Source of the DNA: Sympetrum striolatum
Lineage: Eukaryota; Arthropoda; Insecta; Odonata; Libellulidae
DNA: 64,000 nt
Reading direction: 5' to 3'
Assembly (NCBI GenBank): GCA_947579665.1
Contig: OX388350.1
Coordinates: forward strand, 38,783,393-38,847,392
The notes beneath the pieces are model-generated. The model searched no databases, had not been told where the DNA came from, and was given only the letters and a program-made list of their open reading frames with translations. Positions 44,890 to 56,079 of this stretch are shown here, in pieces (the first letter of the stretch is position 1; the number at the start of each line of letters is the position of its first letter). A program made the position numbers and the translations under genes.

Positions 44890-45955
44890 GATCTACTGGA
44901 GAAGTTGTGAAACTACACTGTTTAGAGGTAATTTTATTTCTGGGCGTTCTCCTCGCGTAATTAAATCATAGGAGAGTATCTGTCAGAGAAGTAAAATCCG
45001 AATGAGAGTCAGAATAAATTAACAACAGCCTTCATTGTTCACTAAAATAGTATGGGAATAAATTTAGCGTCAAATTAGGTTAGTCAAATTATATCAAATT
45101 AATAAACGTTCGTAGAGTCTTAAAGTCCAATGAAATAAATTCATTTCCATTGAATTCTCTTGAGAATTTATATTTTTCTGCATTGATATTCGGAAATCTA
45201 TGCAAGGTAAATAAAGGGGGAGATAAAATAATTTAAGCTCGATACCACAAAATTAAGTTCCACAGATTTAATTATCACAGAAAAATTTCTGTGATATCGT
45301 GTATTTGTTGTTTCAATTCCTGTTTCATCATGAAGAACTATTACAAATATGACCCTGAAACGTTGAATTATGTAATGCAAGGTATATTCTTTATCTTCTC
45401 ATGACAATTTCCAAAATGTCCAGTTATATTTATAGACAAAACCACTCTCCTAAGGGATATTTTAGTCTGAGTAAAACAAAATCTGACGCAGTGATACCAA
45501 ATAAAATTATCAATGATAATAAGGAAATAACTAAGGCTATATGAACCAATTCTTACATACGAAATATCTGGCTGTAATTGTTCTTACAACCACATTTTAT
45601 TGAATGGAATATATTTTATTTTTATTTTGCTACGAAATAGAAAAACGTGACTTTCATTTGCATTTACTTCAATCTTATTCAAGGTTGTGATAATTTTAAA
45701 GCTATTAACGCATGAGCGATGTTGAGTAATTGTATTCGATTGCTTATTTCTAAACGAATCCTATGAAAAATTATTTTACATATAAGGCAATTGTACATCT
45801 ACTCAGATTTGTATATCAATCTATGTATAATAATCCAATTCAATGATAGAAGCAAGCTACCACTCCCATTATCTTGCCTAGCAGTATCATTTCCTCTCTA
45901 GAGTATTTTGTAGCAATTTGAGTGTTCAAATAGCCCTCAGGATGATGGTATTTCG
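44890..45955. other. AT-rich stretch, nothing recognised
   Basis: One perfect short palindrome, ATCACAGAAA/TTTCTGTGAT near 45274-45295, is the only structure noted. Confidence 0.4.
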
Positions 45956-45984
45956 TCCAATTGAAATAAGAAAACCTAATAGAA

Positions 45985-46350
45985 AGTATGCGGCAGAAAC
46001 AAGATCCCTACTACATACAATTGGGGTAACCAAGAGGAACAGAGGACATTGCAAAAAGAAATGATAAAAGAGGAGGCGAAGATATTACGACTACTACCGA
46101 ACCGAATTTCTGGAATGGCTACTTTACAAGGGTGGGAAAGGAAAGACTCCCGAAGGTGGCATTGAAAAGAAAAGAGACCGAGGAGATCACGAGGTCTTCC
46201 AAGAAAGGATGTGAGGACAGAATGAAAGAAACAAATAAGAGAGAGAAGGAAGTGGATAGGATTAAGGTGGATGATTGGAGAAAAGGCAGAGGGAAAAGAA
46301 GGAAGTTGGATTTAGTGCCGATCCAACATTATTTGGGGAAAGGTCATTGA
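45985..46350 (+). mobile_element. LINE ORF2 C-terminal remnant
   Basis: AETRSLLHTIGVTKRNRG, then (after frame changes) RVGKERLPKVALKRK, then SSKKGCEDRMKE and VDDWRKGRGKRRK. This follows the pattern 'GKTRRDRxRNExI...GHVxRMxxERLPKxAL...GRPKKRWEDxMKE...W'. The frame from 46132 to a stop at 46348-46350 is open, but the upstream half is broken. It overlaps a purine-rich tract, partly explained by this Lys/Glu/Arg-rich coding sequence. Confidence 0.7.
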
Positions 46351-46359
46351 AAGTATGTG

Positions 46360-46735
46360 TAAGAGATATTTCATTCGAATCGTTGTCACAATGTTTTAGA
46401 TCAAAAACTTCATGTTAAACTCTTCGGATACAACAATTGTTCTCCACATTAACTTAAAGTAAGAAATGCTAATTGCATGGATGCTCTATATATTCTTGAG
46501 ATTAAAGAATAGGATTTACTGATTCGGCCTTCACTTTCTAGTAGGCCTCCATTATAAAGAATAACGAAAAGAAAGGGGCGTTTATGCCTTTTCCGCTACC
46601 AATATCGTATTAAAGGTATGTGTCCCCTTTTTCGTCAAAGAATAAAATGAAAGGGAAGAAACACGACTTTTGATGCATAAAAATGAACTCAATGTAATTG
46701 TACAAAGAAATGTATACTTTTAAAGCGAAATTAGC
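46360..46735. other. Nothing recognised
   Basis: No supportable feature. Confidence 0.4.
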
Positions 46736-46739
46736 GAGT

Positions 46740-47010
46740 TCATTATACATAATACTTCGTTATTTTGAAAGCTCATTCCAATAGCCAAAAACTACATGCA
46801 TTTTAAGTTATCTAGGTCTAATCTCTTGCAGCTAACGTTTTTTGTAGATAGATACGTAAATTGGTTATCTTTTAATCAGCAGTAACGATTGGATTTATTT
46901 ATGATACATATCCATGTGCTTGCTGAAATCCTAACCAAAAATCTGTATTCATGTTATGAAGGTATTCGTGTTACAAAATACTTAACTATTCCGAACATGT
47001 TCTTAACAAA
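46740..47010. repeat. Dispersed repeat R4, copy 2
   Basis: TTATTTTGAAAGCTCATTCC, AATCTCTTGCAGCTAACG (46819), TTTTAATCAGCAGTAACGAT (46870) and TTATGAAGGTATTCGTGTTAC recur in copy 3. Confidence 0.65.
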
Positions 47011-47309
47011 GACTGTGTGTTCTCAGAGTCTAATCTAATGAATATTTTCCTAAACTCACAGTTAATATCTAATAATGTATCGATAAATAAATGAAAACAA
47101 TCAAGCAAAGTGAAGACTGCCTCATCATCTGTGATGACCAAAGAAAAACTTAAAATGTTGAAAATATATATATATATCTTTCCGTTATCCGATTTCAGTA
47201 ATATTTTACCCAATTTATTTTCTAACCAAATGGAACAACATTAGCGGACATTCCGAAAGACGTCCTTAAAAATAATTTTTTCCCCATAAATATGGACCAC
47301 CCTAGTGTG

Positions 47310-47730
47310 CATGAATTCTTGTTACCTAGCATTTTGTTATTCCGAAGTATCATTTGAATTACCAAAATACTGCATGCATCATATGATATTAAAATACTAA
47401 TCTCTTGCAGCGAATATTTTCTTATAGAGAGAGACATTGTTCTTTTAAATAGCAGCAAAAACTGTATAAACTTTTGATAAATATATATGTGCTTAACAAA
47501 ATCGTAACAAAAATTTTGTTCATGTTACGAATGTTTCCGTGTTATTTAATAATTTATTGTTCCGGAAATGCTCATAACGAAAATGTAACAAAAATGTGTA
47601 TAGATGCTATGACTGTATCCGAGTTACTTAAAATTTTATTACTCCGAAATTTCATTCTTATTACTCAAAGAACACATGAATCTTTGTTATCTAAATGCAC
47701 CAGATAATATCTTGTACACGGAGTGAAAAA
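47310..47730. repeat. Dispersed repeat R4, copy 3 with internal duplication
   Basis: TTATTCCGAAGTATCATTTG, AATCTCTTGCAGCGAATA (47398), TAGCAGCAAAAACTG, and TTCATGTTACGAATG. The TCCGAA block recurs at about 47336, 47561 and 47640, so part of the unit is repeated within the copy. Confidence 0.65.
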
Positions 47731-47734
47731 TAGT

Positions 47735-47835
47735 GACTTGAATGGGACTTGAACGCAGGTCTCCAGCTTTCCGGACAGGTGTTTTAACCAACTTAAACTA
47801 CCGAGCCCCGTCCTATTTTTCACTTGCACAACATT
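47735..47835 (-). mobile_element. tRNA-derived SINE head, family S3
   Basis: The minus strand reads GGGCTCGGTAGTTTAAGTTG (A box, with a GTTT/AAAC D stem), then GACCTGCGTTCAAGTCCC (B box). The acceptor stem does not pair and the T stem is imperfect, so it is not a functional tRNA gene. Confidence 0.6.
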
Positions 47836-47979
47836 GTGTCCAGTCGCAAGCTTTCCTGTGCTAAGTCTAACTTCAATTTCCATCCGATAAAATCTGCCAC
47901 ACGATCATAGAAATCCGAGAACAGAATCAGTGATGGGCTTATGGAAGATCACATACCCAGCTTCAAACAAAGCAGCCAC

Positions 47980-48310
47980 TAAATTATTTACAGCGATGGA
48001 ATGGCATCCTGTAATTCCTGCATCCGAGCGATAGAGGGCTTCGCTCCCTGTAATAAAACAACGATTATTGAAAATCGATATCGCTTATCGGACGGAGAGC
48101 CCGCCCGTGGTCTACTTCCGTCCCATCTCTCGGAGAGCGACAGAAAGAAGATCTGACGGACGGCGGTGGAGAAAAACAAAGGAAGTGTGTAACGCGAAAC
48201 AATCGTCGTGACAAAGGATGATGTCTGCGGTCCGGAAAGCCTTGTTTTCATTCCTGCTTAGTTCTTCGGCGAATCTCAAAAAGAAGGAGATACCGAGGAA
48301 ACTCAAGGGT
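47980..48310. other. GC/CpG-rich island, non-coding
   Basis: CpG-bearing text around 48065-48240. Minus frames of 64 and 87 codons overlap in different phases with no domain. Confidence 0.4.
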
Positions 48311-48319
48311 TTAAAGGAA

Positions 48320-48735
48320 GGAAAATGTTTTTATCAACTCCATAATCTCACAGTGGAAATGCCTTAGAAAGCGATGGGACAATAATGGAATAAATTAGTC
48401 ATTGATGAAAAATAAGGAATTTTCTCACTATTTTAATGATTTAGAATAGTGATTCCCTAAGTGGATTACTCCCCTAGGGGAACTATAGTAAACCAGGAGG
48501 GCACTTAGTGCTAAGATATTTTATTCCCTTTTCATCATATTTCCATTTCTATTCTATTTTAATTGGCTCCGTGTTGTTATTAAACATCAGATATAATGAC
48601 TTGGTTGACGTTTTAAGCATTGAAGCGTTTATTTTGCTTAATATTTATTATTTGGATTTTTTCTTGTAGAAAATATTTTTTTATAGATGCCGGTATGGAA
48701 GAGAGGGGGCGCTAGCATGATAAGTTTCGGAAGCA
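48320..48735. other. Nothing recognised
   Basis: No supportable feature. Confidence 0.4.
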
Positions 48736-48740
48736 CTGAT

Positions 48741-48836
48741 TTAGGTGATTAAAAATCTCCAATAACCGTCTTTGACAACAGTCTCCGATTACTGACTTTC
48801 AAATTGAAGATTTATAAACCTCTAATTTATAGGTTC
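48741..48836. mobile_element. Hairpin MITE, family A, deleted copy
   Basis: AAAAATCTCCAATAACCGTC, then TTTGACAACAGTC, corresponds to the left arm of 28194-28362. GAAGATTTATAAACCTCTAA is the distal right end. Most of the interior is missing. Confidence 0.55.
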
Positions 48837-48839
48837 CCA

Positions 48840-49560
48840 AAATGATCCATGTGCAGTCCGTATAGATTTACAAGGGGTCCATGTCAGGGAATAAGTAAAT
48901 GGGAGTCCTATATTTTTTCAGTTTTTGAATTTTTTTTTAGAGTTCTGGAAGCCAAAGATCACATTTCAATAAATAATAATGTCAAATGGAAACCAGATAT
49001 GGTTGCTTTGACAGAAGGATCAATATAAGACAGGCAAGTGGATTAATGGAAAATTGAAAGATGTCCAGAGGAAAACAAAGAACTCTAATTCTTTAACAGC
49101 CATGTTCCAATTTTCTTTAATTATTGTTAGAATGGTTGAATAATGATTGCTAATGTTCGTCTAATTTCCCTCATATGATATGAAAACTAATGATGCTGAT
49201 ACAGTCGGTATATTGATAATGGCATTGATTAAGGTATATTCTTATTAAATATAACAGAAATTTTTACTCATCATGATTGTGAAGACTACTAGAGATAAGA
49301 CATAAAGACCATGTATGATGCTATGCTAGCTCTGCAACACCAAGGCCCCGGGTTCCTATGTGTTCGTCTGTTTATGTTACTTTTGTAACACTTGTTATAT
49401 TTTCTTCTTCAGCTGTATGAAATAATAAATTAATGTAAATTATGCAATATTAAATAAACAAATTGTGATACGTAGACCTGCTCGGCTTATATCATACAGC
49501 TAGCGAAATTGCTCAGTCGATCGCACTAAGCATTCAATGTCTGCAGCTTTCTCTGAAAGG
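48840..49560. other. Mostly nothing recognised
   Basis: AACTCTAATTCTTTAACAGC, then CATGTTCCAA (49080-49110), echoes the sequence right of the family A element at 9853-9885. A weak tRNA-like A box (AGCGAAATTGCTCAGTCG) lies near 49502. Confidence 0.35.
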
Positions 49561-49564
49561 TCTC

Positions 49565-49689
49565 ATATAATTTTCAGAGTATCCTATAGATTATACAACA
49601 ACTAATGCATTCAATTGATGCTGGTTGCCTGCATTTACGGCGAGTAGTCGCTCGCTGTAGAGTACAGGAAGACGAATTTTCTAGTTTAG
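49565..49689. repeat. Dispersed repeat R3, copy 2
   Basis: AGTATCCTATAG, GGTTGCCTGCATTTACGGCG, then GTACAGGAAGACGAATTTTC; matches 27925-28064. It is cut off by the mariner-type element at 49690. Confidence 0.65.
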
Positions 49690-49769
49690 TACAGGGTGCG
49701 GCAACATAACTTCCTTTTTTCGCCTTAAAAAGCATTTAGAAAAATAAAGTTATGTTGCCGCACCCTGTA
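49690..49769. mobile_element. Mariner-type palindromic MITE, 80 bp
   Basis: The first 23 bases (TACAGGGTGCGGCAACATAA...) and the last 23 are perfect inverse copies around a 34-base loop. The ends begin and finish with TA, as in Tc1/mariner insertions, and CAGGGTG is a common mariner terminus. The perfect arms suggest a young or structurally constrained copy. Confidence 0.85.
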
Positions 49770-49779
49770 TTTGCAGAAA

Positions 49780-51060
49780 ATTACAGGATAAGTGCAAATT
49801 GTCAACATTGGTCGCAACTGAAGGTCGCGACTTAATAATCTGCCCAAGCCAATTTTTGAAGTTAAGGACACGCCTTCATTAATTAATGATTCCTCCAGGA
49901 AAAGAATCAAGTTTTCCAAATGGGATAAAGCATTGTCATACGTCAAAATACTTCAGTATGCTAAGAATCACTTTCGCAAATCTTTGTGCTTTACAGTCCT
50001 CTGACATGAACCACTTTCATTATGAATTGGAGATATTATTTAGATTTCGAACATTTGTAGGTATATTCATTCGATAATGGTGAAGCAGTTGGGGCTAAGA
50101 TCGACTGGAATTACAGGCTATCACCATCCAATTTACAATAGCGAACGAATTACTTCAGATAATTTCATTATGAATATTTATAGTAAAAAGACTAAGTAGA
50201 TCTATATTTATATATATTCGAGATAAAGATTAATATATAGAGATTAATATTTATTAATATATTTATACATATATAATATTATTATATATGTAATAGTAAT
50301 ATATGTAAGAGTATTTATAACCAATTTTTTCCAATATGAACACTTGTGCGATGTTCTAACAATCATATCTTACTCTCACGGAATTCTTGTTATATTCTCG
50401 AAGAAGTAGCTAAAGAGCCACTTGGTGACACCAAGTCCCGGTTTTCCGGTTTTTCAGTCTAAAGTTGCAAAGGAATTTTCATTTGAACAAACTTCATTAT
50501 AATCGGTAGTTAAATCCATTATATAAACCATTGTATAATGGTATTAAACTTGATAATAATCGCGAGTAGCAGATTAAGAGCTTCAAATCTTAGACTTCAT
50601 GTCGTTAAATGTATTTACACATAATATTAATGCATAATCTACTGATTAATTGAAAAGCAGATTTGTCTAAACATTATACTCTCGGGAGGAAAGTCCGATC
50701 ATAAATGAAGTGGTAGAAAATATGACCAAGTAAATTACTAATACATAGGTTAATTAACATTTCAAGTACCAGTGAAAGTTTAATTATTGATTATACTGCG
50801 GTTAGCTACAGTTAAGGCGAGGAATAGAGCTCTCAAAGCCAACTATATATTATGATAACAGTCATAAGAGTGACAGCGTGTATAATAAAGCATTAGCCAA
50901 GCAAGAGACAAAATGTGGTGAGGATTAGAAATAAGATTCCTATCGTTCAACTTAACACTAAAGATAATAACTAACTCTAAACAATAGGATGAATTCTAGA
51001 CATAGAAATAGACACAGATAACGCCAAATTCCTATTAGTCCAACACCTTACAAATCTTTA
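49780..51060. other. AT-rich stretch, nothing recognised
   Basis: Contains an AT/TA-rich low-complexity tract at 50200-50320. No gene or element end was defined. Confidence 0.4.
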
Positions 51061-51068
51061 CCGTCAAA

Positions 51069-51166
51069 TGCGAAATGAAGGAACAGATCGGTACTTTTTC
51101 CACAAAATTATTTTTTGTAAAACACATTTTTGTGTAAAAAGTACTAATCTATTCCTTTATTTCGCA
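51069..51166. mobile_element. Hairpin MITE, family C, copy 2
   Basis: TGCGAAATGAAGGAACAGAT, then CGGTACTTTTT, is inverted at the right end as AAAAAGTACTAATCT, then ATTCCTTTATTTCGCA. The arms are about 40 bp with about five mismatches. The right flank GATTCTGTGAATTTTATT is shared with copy 1 at 28065. Confidence 0.7.
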
Positions 51167-51274
51167 TGATGGATTTCCACCATATCTCGGCCGATTCTGT
51201 GAATTTTATTTATCGTAAAAGATATCCAAATGACATTACATGTATGACACAAGAAATTACGTATCATCCTGCCC

Positions 51275-51698
51275 GATTAAAGCAGCTAATTCAAAGAAGC
51301 GCTTAATTAGCTCTCGTTACCATCATTCGGGTCCTTAATTAACAACAGTCGTGACATTTACGACCGTGTGCACCGCGCGGAAAGCGGAAAATACAGGAAC
51401 GGGAGTTTTCACTCGTAATTTCGGAGAAGTAATCTGCAAGCCGTGGTCCAGGAGTCCGGCTCCATATCTCCGTCCCCAACACCCGTTTCCTCTTTATCAC
51501 CACTGACCCAGATTATGCATGGAAACGCGACATCAAAAACATATGTTTTGCGAATGAAACTCGGTGCGAACCGTGAAAAACCAGAGCGGCCTATTTTTGC
51601 CTCTCTCTCAAAGGAATCAAAACCCGACGGATTTGGTAAACACGGACTACATTTCCGAATAAGGGCGGAATCGAATCCGTGGATTTATCGCGAGTCAA
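51275..51698. other. GC/CpG-rich island, non-coding
   Basis: GC-richer, CpG-bearing text. A 109-codon + frame (51443-51772) runs past the piggyBac-like terminus and has no domain. Confidence 0.4.
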
Positions 51699-52460
51699 CT
51701 CTTTCAGACCCTGCGTCCAATATATTGGACACAATTTTCAGTGCTTATTATATATTATTTATCTTAATGTAATATTTATTTTTTGCATTATTTTATGATT
51801 CAACTTCTTTTATTTTAATATAATGCCAATCCTACATCTAAGGAGTCTCATAGTGTGGCCCTTGGGGCATAAAGATATTTGTACATTGTGGAAAAGGAGG
51901 TATTGCTTATCATTTGATACACCATGGCAAGTCAACGCTTTCAGAAGAAAATTTTTTAAAAACATTTGGATTAGCAGCATCTGTGGTCTTAAAATTGAGT
52001 GAAAGAATACCTAAAGGAGAACATAAATCATTTTTTGATTATTTCTTTTCTTCATTTTCATTGCTTCAACTCTTAACATACAATTATGTTTAAACAAAGA
52101 AAGTTTCATAAGAAGTAAGATTTTACTTTTCTTCATATTGCATTTATACTGATTGTGAGTTGTAATAAATATTGAATCATCAAAAAATATTTTTCTTGTG
52201 TAATTTTTCTTCTCACATTGATTTAACATGTGTAACAAGTATATCAGTGATGAAAAGTAGATAAATCTAAATTGAGATAGAGAAAGGAAAAGACTGAGGA
52301 TATTACCCCCGGGAGTTATGCGAATATTGAGACCCAAAATATTGGACATCTCATAAATTGTTAACTAAAATATAAATTTCAAAGTTTATAAGTATAATGA
52401 GTATAAATGTATCTAAAAACGACAAATAAATTCAAAAATAAAAATTCAGGTCTGAAAGGG
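51699..52460. mobile_element. PiggyBac-type MITE, about 760 bp
   Basis: The left end CTCTTTCAGACCCTGCG and the right end AGGTCTGAAAGGG are inverse. The right side is followed by TTAA (52461-52464) and the left is preceded by TCAA, a one-base change from the TTAA that piggyBac elements duplicate. A subterminal palindrome, GTCCAATATATTGGAC (51717-51732), has a partner AAATATTGGACATC near 52336. A 112-codon minus frame (52011-52349) inside is not a transposase I recognise. Confidence 0.7.
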
Positions 52461-52514
52461 TTAAAGAGAAAAACTAATGGCAGCATCTTATATGCACTAA
52501 GCTTCGTTCTGTTG

Positions 52515-52765
52515 AAGTTGATACAGTAAATGGGGATGATAACTAACGTTGAAAAAATGTTACAGCGGATGAAATTTTTAAGGGCTGTGAAGCTGTCATT
52601 TTAATCCGAGATTAAATGGGTTGATTATGAAAGGTATTTGAAATTGATATATTGAATGAGGATAGTGACTTGAATTGAAAAATATTTCACGAATTATTAA
52701 AATTTTAGGGCGGTAAAGCTGTTATTGTTTTCTGAGAATAAATGAGTTAATTATGAAAGGTATTT
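52515..52765. repeat. Tandem dimer, period about 126 bp
   Basis: GATATATTGAATGAGGATAG... corresponds to GATACAGTAAATGGGGATGA..., AAGCTGTCATT to AAGCTGTTATT, and TTATGAAAGGTATTTG occurs at 52625 and 52751. Two diverged copies only. Confidence 0.7.
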
Positions 52766-52904
52766 GCTTTATTGATGATTTAGTCAGTCACAATTAGTCA
52801 TAAGCGGTATATTGAAAGATACGACGCAGCAAAACATCTATACCAAACTAGTATTCGAGTAAATTCAAGTTATAGAGTACAAATTAACGTAAATTATTTC
52901 TCCC

Positions 52905-53055
52905 CCAAGTTATGAATGTAGAATAACAGCATAAGTAATGGTACTGTTAAAAGTGCTTCGACAACCAAAGTAATTTCGTACATAGGCTTTTACCAGGAAT
53001 CGACCCCAGAGTCCCTTTCACCGAAGCCCAAACTCTCCGGGAGCCCGAAATTAGA
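52905..53055 (-). mobile_element. tRNA-derived SINE, family S1
   Basis: The minus strand has the B box GGGGTCGATTCCTGG followed by the S1 body (AGCCTATGTACGAAA, TGTCGAAGCACTTTTAACAG, ACCATTACTTATGCT). The A-box half is weak. Third copy of the family. Confidence 0.7.
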
Positions 53056-53059
53056 ATAT

Positions 53060-54275
53060 AATACGCTATTCTAACTTAATTACATGAACCATGCAATGTT
53101 ATTTATGGTAATAAATTTTATGTAAGTCATATAAATTTAGGAACTTCGAAATGAATTAATATCAAGAATCTTATTTAGAACTGAAATATTAATTTAAGCT
53201 TTTTGGTATTGCTTCTACGCACTAAATGTAGCTGAGCCTACAGTAGAAATAATATAAAATATAATCGATTTATTATTATACTATATTACGTTTATAATTG
53301 ATATTATATATGACATGAAAAATGATTAAATTTAGTATGCTGCGTTATTAAGGGGATGTAGTTCGTAAGCGATCAAGTAATTCAATACCTGAAAAGAAGA
53401 ATATTCGAAACCTTTATCCTCGATCATAAAATCACATTGAATAATCTCTTAACTTTTTCATCCGTGTCAAATGTGAGGGAAGAAGCTACGACATCACTTA
53501 GAGCCAACATATACTAGTTATTTTAAGAGAAAATAATCTCAATCTTCTCTAATAATAAATCTCTTTTCTTCTTCTCCGTCATCAGCTCTATTTTCCTCAT
53601 TATCCATCCCTCATCTTTGTGTCCTCCCCTCAAAGCTAACGCTAGAGCTCTTTCTTTATCAGCATCCTTCACATAGGTTCTGTACCGTGCATTACCAGGA
53701 AACAGCGCGAAATATATTACATTTTATACAATCGCACCTGCCAGTGTTGGACTACTAACCGGTGGATATGCTAGGCACGTGGCACTAATGAAGCCGAACT
53801 ATCACAAAGTAAGATCGCCCTCCAACTCTCCGTTGTTATTTCATTTAATGAGTCCTACTTTCACCTTTGCTTCGTGACTCCTTAAGAGTACAACTCTCTG
53901 AGTATTTCCGAGAATCCAACTCTTTTGGGTCTAGCGGACGAAGTTTTCCTCGAAACTTCGCGGTATAAGGGAACTATTAAAACAGGTTAAAAATCACGCG
54001 CATCAGGATATCTTGGTTATAATAAAAATTCATTATCAGGAGTACTTCTCACTCCAATGCAGGGAAGTTTTAACAGTTTCAAAGGGAGCTTAAAGGATTA
54101 TAAAATTTAAATTTTTTACGAGTATGATTTTCAGTTTTGGATTTCTCTAAAATCTTTGTATATGATAATATTTTCTATGTAGTATAATGTGATATTTTAT
54201 GTAGTTTGAAATATTTAAATTGATTTAACTCTGTTTTTTGTAGGAGTATGTATATTTGCATTTAAGTATGTTGTA
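53060..54275. other. Mostly nothing recognised
   Basis: A 67-codon minus frame (53523-53723, Lys/Glu/Leu-rich, no start codon at its head) is noted but not called. A GC-richer patch with CpG lies at 53730-53830. Confidence 0.35.
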
Positions 54276-54282
54276 AAGATGA

Positions 54283-54380
54283 GTACTGTCCAAGGAAGCT
54301 TTACGTCCTTGGGCGAATGCCTCGGCCTAGTAAACTGACCATATTGTAACTATTTACGAATAAATAAAAATAAAATTTTA
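54283..54380 (+). mobile_element. Possible LINE 3' end
   Basis: A CCAAGGA/TCCTTGG hairpin and CCTCGGCCTAGTAAACTGAC are followed by AATAAATAAAAATAAAATT. The architecture is like the other LINE tails, but the sequence is a different family. Confidence 0.45.
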
Positions 54381-54389
54381 AATATATAT

Positions 54390-55140
54390 AATAATAATAT
54401 GTATATATATGTGTTATAACTACAAATTAATATGAAGTTTAATTTAATTGGTCATTCTTAGAGATAGCGTCATTTATATTTTTAGATATGTCTGCACTTT
54501 AAAGGGTTCATCCAGATGGCAACTTTCTCTTTACCTTCACGACAAGCAATCAAATGATTAAATGAGGGAATAGGGTATTCTAGACGAGATGAGGAGTGAA
54601 GTATTTTTCTACGTTTTCTTAATCGAAATGTAGTGCTAGACTAAAACAAGTCCACATGTAAAAGCCAATAACTCTACTTGTAACATTTAACAGCATTTAA
54701 CAAAGAAATAACAAAATTAATACCATAATTCAGTATCATCATATATTCAACGCTTGCATGCCATGAGCTCGAGCTGTTAAATATACGTTTGTTTAAAGAT
54801 TGAGACAAGCGTACATCAAACGTGCATTTCTCTTTACCCTATTTACAAACAAATAAAAGTACAGTCACAGCATCCCAGCAACGAATACGTAATGATAAAC
54901 CATAATTTTGCAAGCATAAAGTACTTAATATTTATGCTATATTTTGCCTTTAAAATTTTACACAAAACATCTTGAGAGGTTATAGTGCTATACTCAACTT
55001 TTGAAGCAAGTTACTCTTCTTCTATCTTTTCAGGTAAATGACATCCGTGGTCAACCATCAAGAAATTACTCAAAAATGTTGGTCATCAATTATGCAAATA
55101 GTGATATACCTGCTTGTATTTATTTCCATCTGTGTTTTCG
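54390..55140. other. AT-rich stretch, nothing recognised
   Basis: Includes a TA-rich microsatellite at 54380-54415. No supportable gene. Confidence 0.4.
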
Positions 55141-55149
55141 CGGGTTTTT

Positions 55150-55407
55150 TTCGCTCCCCTTCTTGTGTGAGCGTTTTCCCGCACAGTGGGTTTTTCTCCG
55201 AAAGCCTTCAGCCAAGGAGTTTTTCCCCACACCACAATTCTTTTATTTGTTTACCTCTTCTTTGTATTTTCTTTTTATATATATGTATTTGTATTGTTTT
55301 TCCTCCTTTTATGTAAGAAATATTAGTAATCCTTAATGGTTAGGTGTAAGAGAGGCCCTAATGGGCCTAACCTCGCCAAATAAAGAGTTTTTTATTATTA
55401 TTATTTA
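55150..55407 (+). mobile_element. LINE 3' UTR and end, AATAAAG-tail family (best copy)
   Basis: GCGTTTTCCCGCACAGTGGG, then TTTTTCTCC-AAAGCCTTCAG (55168-55211) opens the shared UTR. GGTTAGGTGTAAGAGAGGCC, then TAATGGGCCTAACCTCGCC, then AAATAAAGAG and a TTATT repeat close it. The 62.4-62.7 kb copy on the minus strand has the same two blocks in order. Frames of 92 and 111 codons overlapping the UTR are Phe/Ser/Pro-rich artefacts. Confidence 0.8.
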
Positions 55408-55409
55408 TC

Positions 55410-55785
55410 TAGCAAAATTGCTATAATACCTACGTGGACATTTTTCGCCATATGTATTTCACGATCATCTTGAAAACTACGCGGCAAATAAAACATACAT
55501 CCAACAGAATTCAGGGATATAATTCTGTAATCAAGATATACACATATAACCAATGTTATATATGATTCAACCTTATCAATTCTCTAGAGCATCCGACAAG
55601 AAATGTATTAAGATTAAATTTCTGATACCTACTCCATTACATTTAAATATTCATAATCCGACATATTCTAATGAAATCATCAGTTCTTTTTTGTCTAAAA
55701 GAACCCTTCGAATACATCGAGCAATACACGAACCTCCTCTTCTATGACGAAGGTTAAAAACGTGCTTAACAGAAACTGACAACTT
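55410..55785. other. AT-rich stretch, nothing recognised
   Basis: No supportable feature after the LINE tail. Confidence 0.4.
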
Positions 55786-55789
55786 CGTG

Positions 55790-56070
55790 CTCAAATCTGA
55801 TTTTCCAAATTTCGCCAAGAGACGCTGAAATTCGTCTATTAGCTCCGAAAAAACGGGATCAAAGAAGAAAAGGACCGTGAGGGATGGAACGAGAGGAACG
55901 GAGATTAAATCTGCTGGAAATATAATGGATGAGAGAGAATCAAGACGTGGAAGATGGAATGATAAAGGCCATTAGACTTGCAAAGCAGAGAGGGGCTTTA
56001 AAACAATTTAAAAATTCATACGCCGGCAACTCGAGTTTCCAGGAAATGGAAACACGCGAAACTTCCAAAC
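55790..56070. other. GC-richer, partly purine-rich island
   Basis: Purine-biased at 55850-55950, with CpG in 56020-56060. Opposed frames of 67 and 80 codons overlap each other. Confidence 0.35.
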
Positions 56071-56079
56071 GAAGTAAAT

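Noticed and set aside
45274..45295. Short perfect palindrome as an operator or MITE
   Set aside because: Ten-base arms with no second copy, no target duplication and no adjacent gene.
47735..47835. Functional tRNA gene on the minus strand
   Set aside because: Acceptor and T stems do not pair properly; SINE-derived.
50200..50320. Replication or scaffold-attachment element from the AT-rich tract
   Set aside because: AT richness alone is common across the window; nothing specific supports it.
53523..53723. 67-codon Lys/Glu-rich minus frame as a coding remnant
   Set aside because: No start codon at the head, biased composition and no recognised motif; could easily be chance.
55001..55336. 111-codon + frame
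   Set aside because: Overlaps the LINE 3' UTR shared with 62.4-62.7 kb, so it is non-coding repeat sequence.
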